A DNA stretch of 64,000 bases from VRUE01 sp963702175 (lineage in GTDB: Bacteria > Actinomycetota > Thermoleophilia > Solirubrobacterales > 70-9): assembly GCA_963702175.1 (NCBI GenBank), contig OY969721.1:2480001-2544000 (forward strand), given 5' to 3'. Position numbers and translations under genes: made by a program. Shown one piece after another: positions 32,680 to 40,614 of the stretch. The notes below the pieces were generated by a model, which saw nothing but the letters and a program-made list of their open reading frames with translations, was not told the origin of the DNA and made no database searches. Positions within the stretch are counted from its first letter, which is position 1. Every line of letters begins with the position of its first letter.

Positions 32680-33576
32680 GAGGGGGAGGGCGTTTGGGGG
32701 TTGGCCGGCGACCAGCACGGCGTGGTTTCGCGGCGGCAGCTCCTTGACCTTGGACTGAGTCGCCGGGCCATCCAGCACCGGTTGACGCGTGGTCGACTGC
32801 ACCTCATCGCGAACGGCGTCTACGCCGTGGGGCGATCGGAAGTGACGCGACATGGGCAATGGATGGCAGCGGTCCTCTCGTGCGGACCCAGCGCAATGCT
32901 GAGTCATGGCAGCGCGGCCACGCTCTGGGGAATCGGTCGAGAGCATCGGGGCATCGAGATTTCGGTGCGAGTGGCGTCGCCGCGCCGGCAGGCGGGCCTC
33001 CGCGTCTACCGGCGTCCGACCCTGGCGGATCGCGACGTCACGAGCCGGGATGGGATTCCGGTAACCGGCCTTGTGCAGGCCCTGGTCGATCTCGCAGCGG
33101 TGCTGGCGCCGCATGCGGTTGAGCGACTCGTAAACGAGGCCGATCGGCTCGACCTGATTACACCGCCGGCTCTTCGCCGGGAGCTTGAATCGCATCGCTG
33201 TGAGCCGGGCGTCAGGCCACTTCGTCTCCTGCTCGACAAACGGGTCTTTCGTCTCACCGACTCGGAGCTCGAGCGGCGCTTTCTGCGCCTCGTCGAAAAG
33301 GCGGGCCTGCCTTTTCCCTTGACTGGGCAGTACGTCAACGGATTCAAGGTCGATTTCTTCTGGCCTGACCTCGGTTTGGTCGTAGAGACCGATGGACTGC
33401 GCTACCACCGCACGCCGGCGCAGCAGGCTAGAGATCGCCTACGCGATCAGGCTCATCTCGCCGCAGGTCTGACACCGCTCCACTTCACCCATGCGCAGGT
33501 GCGCTACGAGTCCCACTACGTGCGCGCGACCCTGCTCGCGGTCATGATGCGCCAGCGACGCGTACGAGACGCCTAA
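32656..33576 (+). CDS. AbiEi-type winged-helix N-terminus fused to DUF559 (PD-(D/E)XK) domain
   Basis: 306 aa from GTG 32656; TTG 32701, with GAGGGGGAGGG upstream, is an alternative that removes 15 residues. N-terminal AbiEi_4-like domain: GVVSRRQLLDLGLSRRAIQHRL then LHLIANGVYAVG. C-terminal DUF559/Vsr-like domain: FKVDFFWPDLGLVVETDGLRYH with the acidic D...ETD cluster. Such fusions are common, often multicopy, in Solirubrobacterales. DNA binding and nuclease activity are inferred. No AbiEii partner toxin is adjacent. Confidence 0.82.
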   Translation: MCSIDRAAEGEGVWGLAGDQHGVVSRRQLLDLGLSRRAIQHRLTRGRLHLIANGVYAVGRSEVTRHGQWMAAVLSCGPSAMLSHGSAATLWGIGREHRGIEISVRVASPRRQAGLRVYRRPTLADRDVTSRDGIPVTGLVQALVDLAAVLAPHAVERLVNEADRLDLITPPALRRELESHRCEPGVRPLRLLLDKRVFRLTDSELERRFLRLVEKAGLPFPLTGQYVNGFKVDFFWPDLGLVVETDGLRYHRTPAQQARDRLRDQAHLAAGLTPLHFTHAQVRYESHYVRATLLAVMMRQRRVRDA

Positions 33577-33586
33577 GCTTGCTCCG

Positions 33587-34513
33587 ATGGTCGAGCTGCC
33601 GGAGAGCGTGCGGATCCGCGAGGTCGGACCACGCGACGGGTTCCAGAACGAGCCGGAGACGATCGCGACCGCCGACAAGGTGCGACTGATCGACATGCTC
33701 TCGGCAAGTGGCCTCAGGCGAATTGAGGTGACCTCGTTCGTACGCGCCGACGTGATCCCCCAGCTCTCCGACGCCGAGGAGGTGCTGGCTGGCGTGCAGC
33801 GGCGCGACGGGGTTGCCTTCTCGGTCCTGATCCCCAACGAGCGGGGGTTGGAGCGGGCGCTGACAGTGCGCGACCGCTTCGACGAGATCAGCGTCTTCCT
33901 CTCCGCCTCGGAGACCCACAACCGCAAGAACGTCAACCGCTCGATCGAGGAGTCGCTGGCCGGGCTGGAGCGCACCCTCGCCGGCGCCGGCGAGGCGGGA
34001 CTGCGCTGCGAGGGCGTGATCTCGGTCTCCTTCGGCTGCCCCTACGAGGGCGAGGTGCCGCCCGAGCGGGTCTTCGAGATCGCCGAGCGGCTCGCCGCCG
34101 CCGGCTGCGAGGAGGTCGGCTTCGGCGACACCACCGGGATGGCGAACCCGCGCCAGGTCGGCGAGTTCTTCGCCGCCGCGCGGGAGCGCCTCGGCGGGAT
34201 CGAGCTGACCGCGCACTTCCACAACACGCGCGGGCAGGGGCTGGCCAACGTGCTTGTGGCGCTGGAGCAGGGCGTCGAGTCCTTCGAGGCGAGCTTCGGC
34301 GAGCTGGGCGGTTGCCCGGTGCCGCCAGGGTCGACCGGCAACGTTTCCACCGAGGACGTGGTCTCGATGCTGCACGAGATGGGGGTCGAGACCGGGATCG
34401 ACCTGCCGGCGTTGATCGAGGCCTCGCGCGCCGCCCAGGACGTGCTCGGCCGGCCGCTCGGTGCCCACGTGCTACGCGCCGGGCCGGTGGAGTGGGGCGG
34501 GCCGGCGGAGTAA
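33587..34513 (+). CDS. Hydroxymethylglutaryl-CoA lyase
   Basis: 308 aa. HMGL/DRE-TIM family: REVGPRDGFQNEPETI (catalytic R-D near residue 15), FVRADVIPQLSDAEEV, the metal-site HFHNTRGQG, and the conserved Cys loop GELGGCPVPPGSTGNV. Cleaves HMG-CoA to acetyl-CoA and acetoacetate. A carboxylase beta subunit and acetoacetyl-CoA synthetase downstream fit leucine or ketone-body metabolism. Named by motif; related lyases of the same family cannot be excluded. Confidence 0.9.
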   Translation: MVELPESVRIREVGPRDGFQNEPETIATADKVRLIDMLSASGLRRIEVTSFVRADVIPQLSDAEEVLAGVQRRDGVAFSVLIPNERGLERALTVRDRFDEISVFLSASETHNRKNVNRSIEESLAGLERTLAGAGEAGLRCEGVISVSFGCPYEGEVPPERVFEIAERLAAAGCEEVGFGDTTGMANPRQVGEFFAAARERLGGIELTAHFHNTRGQGLANVLVALEQGVESFEASFGELGGCPVPPGSTGNVSTEDVVSMLHEMGVETGIDLPALIEASRAAQDVLGRPLGAHVLRAGPVEWGGPAE

Positions 34514-34524
34514 TCTCGGGTGCG

Positions 34525-34902
34525 ATGAAGAGCGACGCCTTCAGGCAAGCCGCCGAAGCCAAGGACTTCTCACAAGGCGAGGAGCTGTTCTCGCCGGACG
34601 TCGTCTTCCGCAGCCCGGTCGTGTTCAAGCCTTACACCGGGCTCGAGGCCCTGGGGGTGATCCTGGGGGCGGTGTCAGAGGTCTTCGAAGACTTCCGCTA
34701 CGTCGACCAGGTCGAGACTGGGGACACGGCGGTCCTCGTCTTCGAGGCGCGGGTTGGCGAGAAGCAGCTCAACGGGGTCGACGTGTTGCGCTTCGGCGAG
34801 GACGGGAAGATCGCCGAGATGATGGTGATGATCCGGCCGCTCAGCGGCCTCACCGCGCTCGGCGAAGAGATGGGCCGTCGGCTCGAAGCCGCCGCAGGCT
34901 AG
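34525..34902 (+). CDS. SnoaL/NTF2-like protein
   Basis: 125 aa from ATG 34525. The cone-shaped alpha+beta barrel pattern is visible as FRQAAEAKDFSQGEELFSPD, VVFKPYTGLEALGVILGAV, VLVFEARVGEKQLNGVDVL and EDGKIAEMMVMIRPLSGLTAL, the last being typical of NTF2-like proteins. Small-molecule isomerase or hydrolase, or merely a ligand-binding fold. It sits between HMG-CoA lyase and the carboxylase. Substrate unknown. Confidence 0.8.
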   Translation: MKSDAFRQAAEAKDFSQGEELFSPDVVFRSPVVFKPYTGLEALGVILGAVSEVFEDFRYVDQVETGDTAVLVFEARVGEKQLNGVDVLRFGEDGKIAEMMVMIRPLSGLTALGEEMGRRLEAAAG

Positions 34903-34925
34903 AGCCGTCTAGGCTCACCCTCGCT

Positions 34926-36446
34926 GTGACCGATATCCGACCCGCCCTCGAGGCCGCCCTTTCCGGCGGTCCGCAGCGCCACCACGAGAAGACCGCCGAG
35001 CAGCGCAAGCTGCCGGTGCGCGAGCGGGTCGAGCGGCTGGTCGACGCCGGCTCCTTCGCCGAGGAGGGGCTGCTGGCCAACTGGGAGCAGGAGGGACTGG
35101 GCGCCGACGGCGTGCTCACCGGGCTGGCGCAGATCGACGGCCGTCCGGTCGCGCTGATGGCCAACGACCCGACCGTGAAGGCGGGCTCCTGGGGCCCGAA
35201 GACGGTGGAGAAGATCCTCCGCGTCCAGGAGCGGGCGCTGAGCTTGCAGGTGCCGATGGTCTACCTGGTCGACTCGGCCGGGGCGCGGATCACCGACCAG
35301 GTGCAGATGTTCCCGGGGAGGCGCGGCGCCGGGCGGATCTTCTACAACGAGGTGCGGCTTTCCGGCCAGGTGCCGCAGGTCTGCCTGCTGTTCGGGCCGA
35401 GCGCGGCCGGCGGTGCCTACATCCCGGCCTTCTGCGACGTGGTGATCATGCGCGAGGGCAACGCCTCGATGTACCTGGGCTCGCCACGGATGGCGGAGAT
35501 GGTGATTGGTGAGAAGGTGACGCTGGAGGAGATGGGCGGGGCGAAGATGCACACCGGCGTCTCCGGCTGCGGCCACTTCCTGGTCAAGAGCGACGAGGAG
35601 GCGATCGACCTCGCCAAGCGCTACCTCTCCTTCATGCCGGTCAACTGGCGCGAGGAGCCGCCCGTCGCTCCGCCGGCGGAGCCGGGCTCGACCGCGACGA
35701 TCACCCAGATCGTCCCCGCTGATGAGAACCAGCCCTTCGACATGCGCGAGGTGCTCGACGTGCTGCTCGACGCGGACTCGTTCCTCGAAGTGCACAAGCG
35801 CTGGGCGAAGGAGCTGATCGTCGGCTACGGCCGCCTCGACGGCCGCGTCGTCGGCGTCGTCGCCAACCAGCCGCGACAGAAGGGCGGCGTGCTCTTCGTC
35901 GACTCGGCCGACAAGGCAGCCCGCTTCATCCAGACCTGCAACGCCTTCAACGTGCCGCTGCTCTTCCTCGCCGACGTGCCCGGCTTCATGATCGGCACCG
36001 CGGTCGAGCGCCAGGGGATCATCCGCCACGGTGCGAAGATGATCAGCGCCGTCTCGGAAGCGACCGTGCCGAAGCTCTCGGTGATCGTGCGCAAGGCCTA
36101 CGGCGCCGGTCTCTACGCGATGGCCGGACCCGCCTTCGAGCCCGACTGCTGCATCGCCCTCCCCAGCGCCTCGATCGCCGTGATGGGGCCGCAGGCGGCG
36201 GTCAACGCCGTCTTCTACAACCAGATCCAGGCGATCGAGGATGAGGCCGAGCGCGAGGCATTCGTCGCCGCCAAGCGCGAGGAGTACGCCGAGGACATCG
36301 ACCTCCTCCACCTCGCCTCGGAGCTGGTTGTCGACGCGGTCATCCAGCCCGAGGACCTGCGCGGCGAGTTGATCCGCCGCTTCGCCCACGCGGTGAGCAA
36401 GGACCGCTCCTTCACCGAGCGCCGCAACCCGATCACGCCGGCCTAG
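34926..36446 (+). CDS. Acyl-CoA carboxylase beta (carboxyltransferase) subunit
   Basis: 506 aa from GTG 34926; longer readings overlap the NTF2-like gene. Two crotonase-like carboxyltransferase halves: VYLVDSAGARITDQVQMFPG, then GPSAAGGAYIPAFCDVVIM, and in the second half FLADVPGFMIGTAVERQGII and KAYGAGLYAMAGPAFEPD. It transfers carboxyl from biotin to an acyl-CoA (propionyl-, acetyl- or methylcrotonyl-CoA). No biotin-carrying alpha subunit is in the window. Confidence 0.9.
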   Translation: MTDIRPALEAALSGGPQRHHEKTAEQRKLPVRERVERLVDAGSFAEEGLLANWEQEGLGADGVLTGLAQIDGRPVALMANDPTVKAGSWGPKTVEKILRVQERALSLQVPMVYLVDSAGARITDQVQMFPGRRGAGRIFYNEVRLSGQVPQVCLLFGPSAAGGAYIPAFCDVVIMREGNASMYLGSPRMAEMVIGEKVTLEEMGGAKMHTGVSGCGHFLVKSDEEAIDLAKRYLSFMPVNWREEPPVAPPAEPGSTATITQIVPADENQPFDMREVLDVLLDADSFLEVHKRWAKELIVGYGRLDGRVVGVVANQPRQKGGVLFVDSADKAARFIQTCNAFNVPLLFLADVPGFMIGTAVERQGIIRHGAKMISAVSEATVPKLSVIVRKAYGAGLYAMAGPAFEPDCCIALPSASIAVMGPQAAVNAVFYNQIQAIEDEAEREAFVAAKREEYAEDIDLLHLASELVVDAVIQPEDLRGELIRRFAHAVSKDRSFTERRNPITPA

Positions 36447-36462
36447 CGCCCCGCCGTCGGGA

Positions 36463-38442
36463 TCAGCCCTCGAGCGTGCCGGCCAGCTCGACGAACCAGT
36501 CGAGCGCGGCGGGGTTGGCGAGCGAGTCGCGGCTGGCGGCCTGCTCCGGCGGGGTCCCCATCAGGATCCGCTTCACCGGCACCTCGAGCACCTTGCCGCT
36601 GAGCGTGCGCGGCACCTCGGCGATCTGGAAGACCTCGTCGGGGACGTGGCGTGGGGAGCAGCGCTCGCGCACGCGGCGGGCGATCTCCTTGCGCAGTGCG
36701 TCGTCGAGCTCGGCGCCCTCGCGCAGGACGACGAAGAGCGGCATCCAGCCCTCGGTGCCGGGGCGGGGAACGTCGACGACGAGGGCGTCGAGCACAGCGT
36801 CGACGTCGAGCACGGCGCGGTAGATCTCGCTCGTCCCCATGCGGATGCCGGAGCGGTTGATGGTCGAGTCGGAGCGGCCGTAGATAATCGCGGTGCCGCG
36901 CGAGGTGATCTCGATCCAGTCGCCGTGGCGCCAGACCCCGGGGTAGTGCTCGAAGTAACTGCCCCGGTAGCGGCTTCCGTCGGGGTCGCCCCAGAAGAAG
37001 ACCGGCATCGAGGGCATCGGCTCGGTGACGACCAGCTCGCCGACCTCATCGACGACCGAGTTGCCCTCTTCGTCCCAGGCCTCGACCGCGGCGCCGAGGG
37101 CGCGACCCTGCAGCTCGCCGCGGTAGACGGGGAGCAGCGAGACGCCGCCGACGAAGGCGGTGCAGAGGTCGGTGCCGCCGCTGGTCGAAAAGAGCCAGGT
37201 CTCGTCCCCGACGTGCTCGTAGACCCAGTCGAAGCCCTCGGGTGAAAGGGGGGAGCCGGTTGAGCCGACCGCTCCCAGGCGACTGAGATCGCGCCCGGCG
37301 CCCGGCTCGACGCCGTCCTTCATGCAGGCGGCGATGTAGGAGGCGCTGGTGCCGAACATCGTCACCCCGGCATGCTCGGCGAGGTCCCAGAGCACGCCCA
37401 TGTCGGGGTGGCCAGGGCTGCCGTCGTAGAGGACGATCGCGGCCCGGGTCAGCAGCCCGGAGGCGAGGAAGTTCCACATCATCCAGCCGGTCGTCGTGAA
37501 CCAGAAGAGGCGGTCGCCGGGGTGGGCGTCGACGTGGAGGTGGAGCTTCTTCAGATGCTCGAGCAGGATGCCGCCCTGGCCCTGGACGATCGCCTTCGGC
37601 AGGCCGGTCGTGCCGGAGGAGTAGAGGACCCAGAGCGGGTGGTCGAAGGGGACGCGCTCGAAGGTCATCTCGGCGCCCTCGCCGGAGGCGAGCAGCTCGT
37701 CCCAGCGGATCGCGTCGCGCAGGGGGGAGAGGTCGGGGTCGGGATCGAGATAGGGGAGCACGACGGTGCGCGCGAGGCTCGGCATCTCGGCCTGCAGCTG
37801 GGCGAGCGTCTCGCGGCGGTCGAAGTCCTTGCCGCCGTAGCGGTAGCCGTCGACCGCGAACAGGACCTTGGGCTCGATCTGGGCGAAGCGGTCGACGACG
37901 CTAGCCGGGCCGAAGTCGGGCGAGCAGCTCGACCAGACCGCGCCGATGCTGGCGCTGGCGAGGAAGGCGACGATCGCCTCGGGGATGTTGGGCAGGTAGG
38001 CGACAACCCGGTCGCCGCGCTCGACCCCGAGCTCGCGCAGGCCGGCGGCCACGGCGGCGACCTGGGCGCGCAGCTCGCCCCAGCTCAGCTCGGACAGCTC
38101 ACGCAGCTCAGAAGCGTGCAGGATCGCCGTCTCGGTGTTGTCCTTGCCGGCGAAGACGTGCTCGGCGTAGTTGAGGCTGGTGTTCGGGAACCAGCGCGCC
38201 CCCGGCATCTCGCGGCTGGCCAACGCCGGCACGGGATCGCCGTCGGCTTGCACCGCGAAGAAGTCCCAGATCGAGGACCAGAAGCCCTCGAGGTCGTCGA
38301 CCGACCAGCGCCAGAGCTCGTCGTAGTCCCCAAAGCGCAGCCCGCGCTCGCCCTCGAGCCAGCGCATGTACTCGGTGAGGCGGGCGTTCTCGACCAGCCC
38401 GGCGGGCGGGTCCCAGAGCTTCTCGGCCTGGGATGGGCTCAC
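36463..38442 (-). CDS. Acetoacetyl-CoA synthetase (acetoacetate-CoA ligase)
   Basis: 659 aa from GTG 38442. N-terminal ACAS-type cap (FWSSIWDFFAVQADGDP, WFPNTSLNYAEHVF), AMP-binding signature LYSSGTTGLPKAIVQGQGG, STGSPLSPEGFDWVYEHVG, and C-terminal YGRSDSTINRSGIRMGTSEIY with catalytic-Lys region RTLSGKVLEVPVKRIL. Activates acetoacetate. It is the downstream partner of the MBL hydrolase gene (4-bp overlap). Together with HMG-CoA lyase it suggests acetoacetate salvage. Confidence 0.92.
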   Translation of the reverse strand: MSPSQAEKLWDPPAGLVENARLTEYMRWLEGERGLRFGDYDELWRWSVDDLEGFWSSIWDFFAVQADGDPVPALASREMPGARWFPNTSLNYAEHVFAGKDNTETAILHASELRELSELSWGELRAQVAAVAAGLRELGVERGDRVVAYLPNIPEAIVAFLASASIGAVWSSCSPDFGPASVVDRFAQIEPKVLFAVDGYRYGGKDFDRRETLAQLQAEMPSLARTVVLPYLDPDPDLSPLRDAIRWDELLASGEGAEMTFERVPFDHPLWVLYSSGTTGLPKAIVQGQGGILLEHLKKLHLHVDAHPGDRLFWFTTTGWMMWNFLASGLLTRAAIVLYDGSPGHPDMGVLWDLAEHAGVTMFGTSASYIAACMKDGVEPGAGRDLSRLGAVGSTGSPLSPEGFDWVYEHVGDETWLFSTSGGTDLCTAFVGGVSLLPVYRGELQGRALGAAVEAWDEEGNSVVDEVGELVVTEPMPSMPVFFWGDPDGSRYRGSYFEHYPGVWRHGDWIEITSRGTAIIYGRSDSTINRSGIRMGTSEIYRAVLDVDAVLDALVVDVPRPGTEGWMPLFVVLREGAELDDALRKEIARRVRERCSPRHVPDEVFQIAEVPRTLSGKVLEVPVKRILMGTPPEQAASRDSLANPAALDWFVELAGTLEG

Positions 38443-39281
38443 GCCGCGGCAGTGGCGGCGCTTGCCGCCTGCGCCCGCTCCAGCTCGTGCGGGTCGTGGG
38501 CGCAGAAGATGCTGACCTCGTCGCCGTGGGCGCCGCCCAGCTCACGCAGTCGTTCCACGTTGCCGATGCGGGCCTTGTTGTCGGAGGCCATCAGCGTCTG
38601 GAAGCCGCGCAGGACCGGCGGGCAGGAGGGAGGGGTGGCGATCTCGCCGCGGTGGAAGTAGGCGTCGCCGCAGTGCAGCAGCCAGCCCTCGCCGTTCCTG
38701 ACCGCGACCGCGGTGTGGCCGCGCGAGTGGCCGACCATCGGCACCAGCAGCACCTCGGCGTCGCTCCCAGGCAGGATGCGCACGCTCTCGAAGCCGAGCC
38801 AATCGTCGCCACTGGCGTCGTGCTCGACCCAGCGCGGGTTGTGCTTCCAGTGGGCGCCGCCGATGTAGCGGCTGCGTTCACGCAGGCTTGGGTTAAGCGC
38901 CGCCTTCAGCTCCGGCGCGAAGAGGTGGACCTCGGCCTCAGGGAAGTCGGGAAGCCCACCGGCGTGGTCGAGGTCGAGGTGCGTGGTGACGATGTGGCGC
39001 ACATCGGTGGCGGCGAAGCCAAGCGCTTCGAGCTGGGTCAGCGCCGTCGTCTCGAGCTTCGGGCGCGGCTGCATCAGCAGCCGGAAGGGGGCGCCCAGCT
39101 GGCCGGGGTTGCGCGCGTCGTCGGCGCCGAAACCGGTGTCGACCAGGACGATCCCGTCGCTGGTCTCGAGCGCCAAGCAGTGGCAGACGATCTGGGTCCG
39201 CGCCAGCAGCCCACCTTCGCCGGCGATCAAGCGTGCCCCGTGGGGGCAGAGCGAGCCGCAGTTGAGGTGATGGATGCGCAT
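38439..39281 (-). CDS. Metallo-beta-lactamase-fold hydrolase
   Basis: 280 aa. Metal motif THLDLDHAGG (an HxDxDH variant of HxHxDH, seen in lactonase-like MBL proteins), ligand His in GHSRGHTAVAV, Asp in LLHCGDAYFHRG, and final His in IFCAHDPHELE. The start MRIHHLNCGSLCPHG is also typical of quorum-quenching lactonase-like MBL enzymes. Likely hydrolyses an ester, lactone or thioester. Confidence 0.85.
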   Translation of the reverse strand: MRIHHLNCGSLCPHGARLIAGEGGLLARTQIVCHCLALETSDGIVLVDTGFGADDARNPGQLGAPFRLLMQPRPKLETTALTQLEALGFAATDVRHIVTTHLDLDHAGGLPDFPEAEVHLFAPELKAALNPSLRERSRYIGGAHWKHNPRWVEHDASGDDWLGFESVRILPGSDAEVLLVPMVGHSRGHTAVAVRNGEGWLLHCGDAYFHRGEIATPPSCPPVLRGFQTLMASDNKARIGNVERLRELGGAHGDEVSIFCAHDPHELERAQAASAATAAA

Positions 39282-39318
39282 GGCGCGGGCCGCAGTCTAG
39301 TTCTATCGTTCATTCCTC

Positions 39319-39402
39319 GCCGGAGTGGCGGAATTGGCATACGCGATCGGCTCAAAATCGATTGCCCTAACGGGCTTGTGGGTTCGAGTCCCACCTCCGG
39401 CA
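39319..39402 (+). tRNA. tRNA-Leu (anticodon CAA)
   Basis: Seven-base acceptor stem GCCGGAG/CTCCGGC with discriminator A. Anticodon loop CTCAAAA in stem ATCGG/TCGAT. Long variable arm as expected for leucine. T-loop GGTTCGAGTCC. No CCA encoded. Confidence 0.95.
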
Positions 39403-39404
39403 TC

Positions 39405-39452
39405 ACGCGTCTGCTGTGGGCCCCGCTATACGGGGGGTAACAGCAGACGCGT
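39405..39452 (+). terminator. Hairpin after tRNA-Leu(CAA)
   Basis: Perfect 13-bp arms ACGCGTCTGCTGT / ACAGCAGACGCGT with an inner CCCC/GGGG stem begin three bases after the tRNA. There is no T-run, so the terminator role is inferred from position. It lies between the tRNA and a convergent gene. Confidence 0.6.
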
Positions 39453-39466
39453 GGCCCAGCGGGGCC

Positions 39467-39988
39467 TCAGGCGGGCTGCGTGCTGGGGCCGGGCGAGGCG
39501 CCGTAGTCCTCGCCGGAGCCGATCGGCCGTTCCTCCTCGACGTGCCAGTCCTGGTTGAAGCCGTAGAGGGCGAGTGCGATCAGGACGATCTGCAACAGGA
39601 CGAGGACGAGGACGAGCAGCCCGATCAGCGAGGCCGGGATCAGCGCGTCCTCGAAGCCCGACTTGTCGCGGGCGAACCAGCTATCGACGCCGACGGCGCA
39701 GAAAATCGCCAGGATCATCGAGAAGGCGGCCGAGATCGGCAGCACGCCGCGGCTCCAGCGGAGGACGAGGAAGGCGAAGAGGGCGTAGAGCGCCACGTAG
39801 ATGAAGCAGACGATCGCCATCCCGCCGCCACCGCTGAGCAGCGAGAAGCCCGTGATCGTGATCAGGGCCGCGATCGCGGCCGTAGCCACCATCAGCAAGA
39901 CGATCACGACCCGCGTCGTGATCACCTCCGCTTTTTCCCTGTTGGGGTGCCAGAGCTCGTACCCCGGCCTCACCTCTCCTACCGCCAC
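39467..39988 (-). CDS. Small integral membrane protein
   Basis: 173 aa from GTG 39988. Four hydrophobic segments at about residues 25-48, 56-77, 82-104 and 118-142 (for example VVIVLLMVATAAIAALITIT, LIGLLVLVLVLLQIVLIALA). Short charged ends (HPNREKAEV; WHVEEERPIGSGEDYG). No family recognised. Convergent with tRNA-Leu(CAA). Function unknown. Confidence 0.75.
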   Translation of the reverse strand: MAVGEVRPGYELWHPNREKAEVITTRVVIVLLMVATAAIAALITITGFSLLSGGGGMAIVCFIYVALYALFAFLVLRWSRGVLPISAAFSMILAIFCAVGVDSWFARDKSGFEDALIPASLIGLLVLVLVLLQIVLIALALYGFNQDWHVEEERPIGSGEDYGASPGPSTQPA

Positions 39989-40058
39989 GAAACGATCATA
40001 GAATCAATGGGCGACGAAGCGGCATTGGTCGCGCGTTAAGGCCCGATGGGCCAGCCGC

Positions 40059-40142
40059 GCGGGCGTGGCGGAATTGGCATACGCGCCAGGTTTAGGTCCT
40101 GGTGGGCTTCGGCCCGTGGGGGTTCAAATCCCTCCGCCCGCA
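40059..40142 (+). tRNA. tRNA-Leu (anticodon TAG)
   Basis: Acceptor GCGGGCG/CGCCCGC, discriminator A. Anticodon loop TTTAGGT in stem CCAGG/CCTGG. Long variable arm GGGCTTCGGCCC. T-arm GGGGGTTCAAATCCCTC. Confidence 0.95.
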
Positions 40143-40207
40143 TAGCGATTCGCACCGGTGAAGTCGAGCTACGGGCGGCTTTCTGCCCGGCTAGCATGGC
40201 TCTTCTC

Positions 40208-40281
40208 GGGGCAGTGGCCCAACTGGCTAAGGCACCGGTCTCCAAAACCGGCGATTCCAGGTTCGAGTCCTGGCTGCCCCG
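40208..40281 (+). tRNA. tRNA-Trp (anticodon CCA)
   Basis: Acceptor GGGGCAG/CTGCCCC, discriminator G. Anticodon loop TCTCCAA placed in stem CCGG.../...CCGG with CCA at 34-36. T-arm AGGTTCGAGTCCT. Lies about 65 bp after tRNA-Leu(TAG). Confidence 0.93.
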
Positions 40282-40303
40282 TTTGATGTTCCCGCTGGGA
40301 AGG

Positions 40304-40332
40304 CGCAATCTGGCTCTGGGAGCCAGATTGCG
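40304..40332 (+). terminator. Hairpin after tRNA-Trp
   Basis: 12-bp perfect stem CGCAATCTGGCT/AGCCAGATTGCG with a 5-nt loop, 22 bp after the tRNA. It lacks a T-tract. From here to 40614 (about 280 bp) no convincing gene is seen, only a short minus-strand hydrophobic reading (40396-40500) without a start codon. Confidence 0.55.
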
Positions 40333-40614
40333 GTTGCTCTGGTCGCGATCTCGACTCCGGCGCGAGACCCGTCACGCCTTTCGCGACGTGCTCGGCTAAG
40401 CGGCCTTCGCAGTCACCCGCAGGGCGGCCGGTAGGCCGAGGACGAGCGAAGCGAGCGCCTTGACGGCGGTGGGCCCCAGAATCCCAGTGGCGAGGGCCCA
40501 CCATTCTTGGGCTCTTGCCCGCGGGTAGCAGGGGCTGGAAAAGGCGATCAGGGCACATTCAAATCTATGGCGGGCGGTCAGCGCCGCCCTAAACGTGGCG
40601 TATGTTTCACGCGC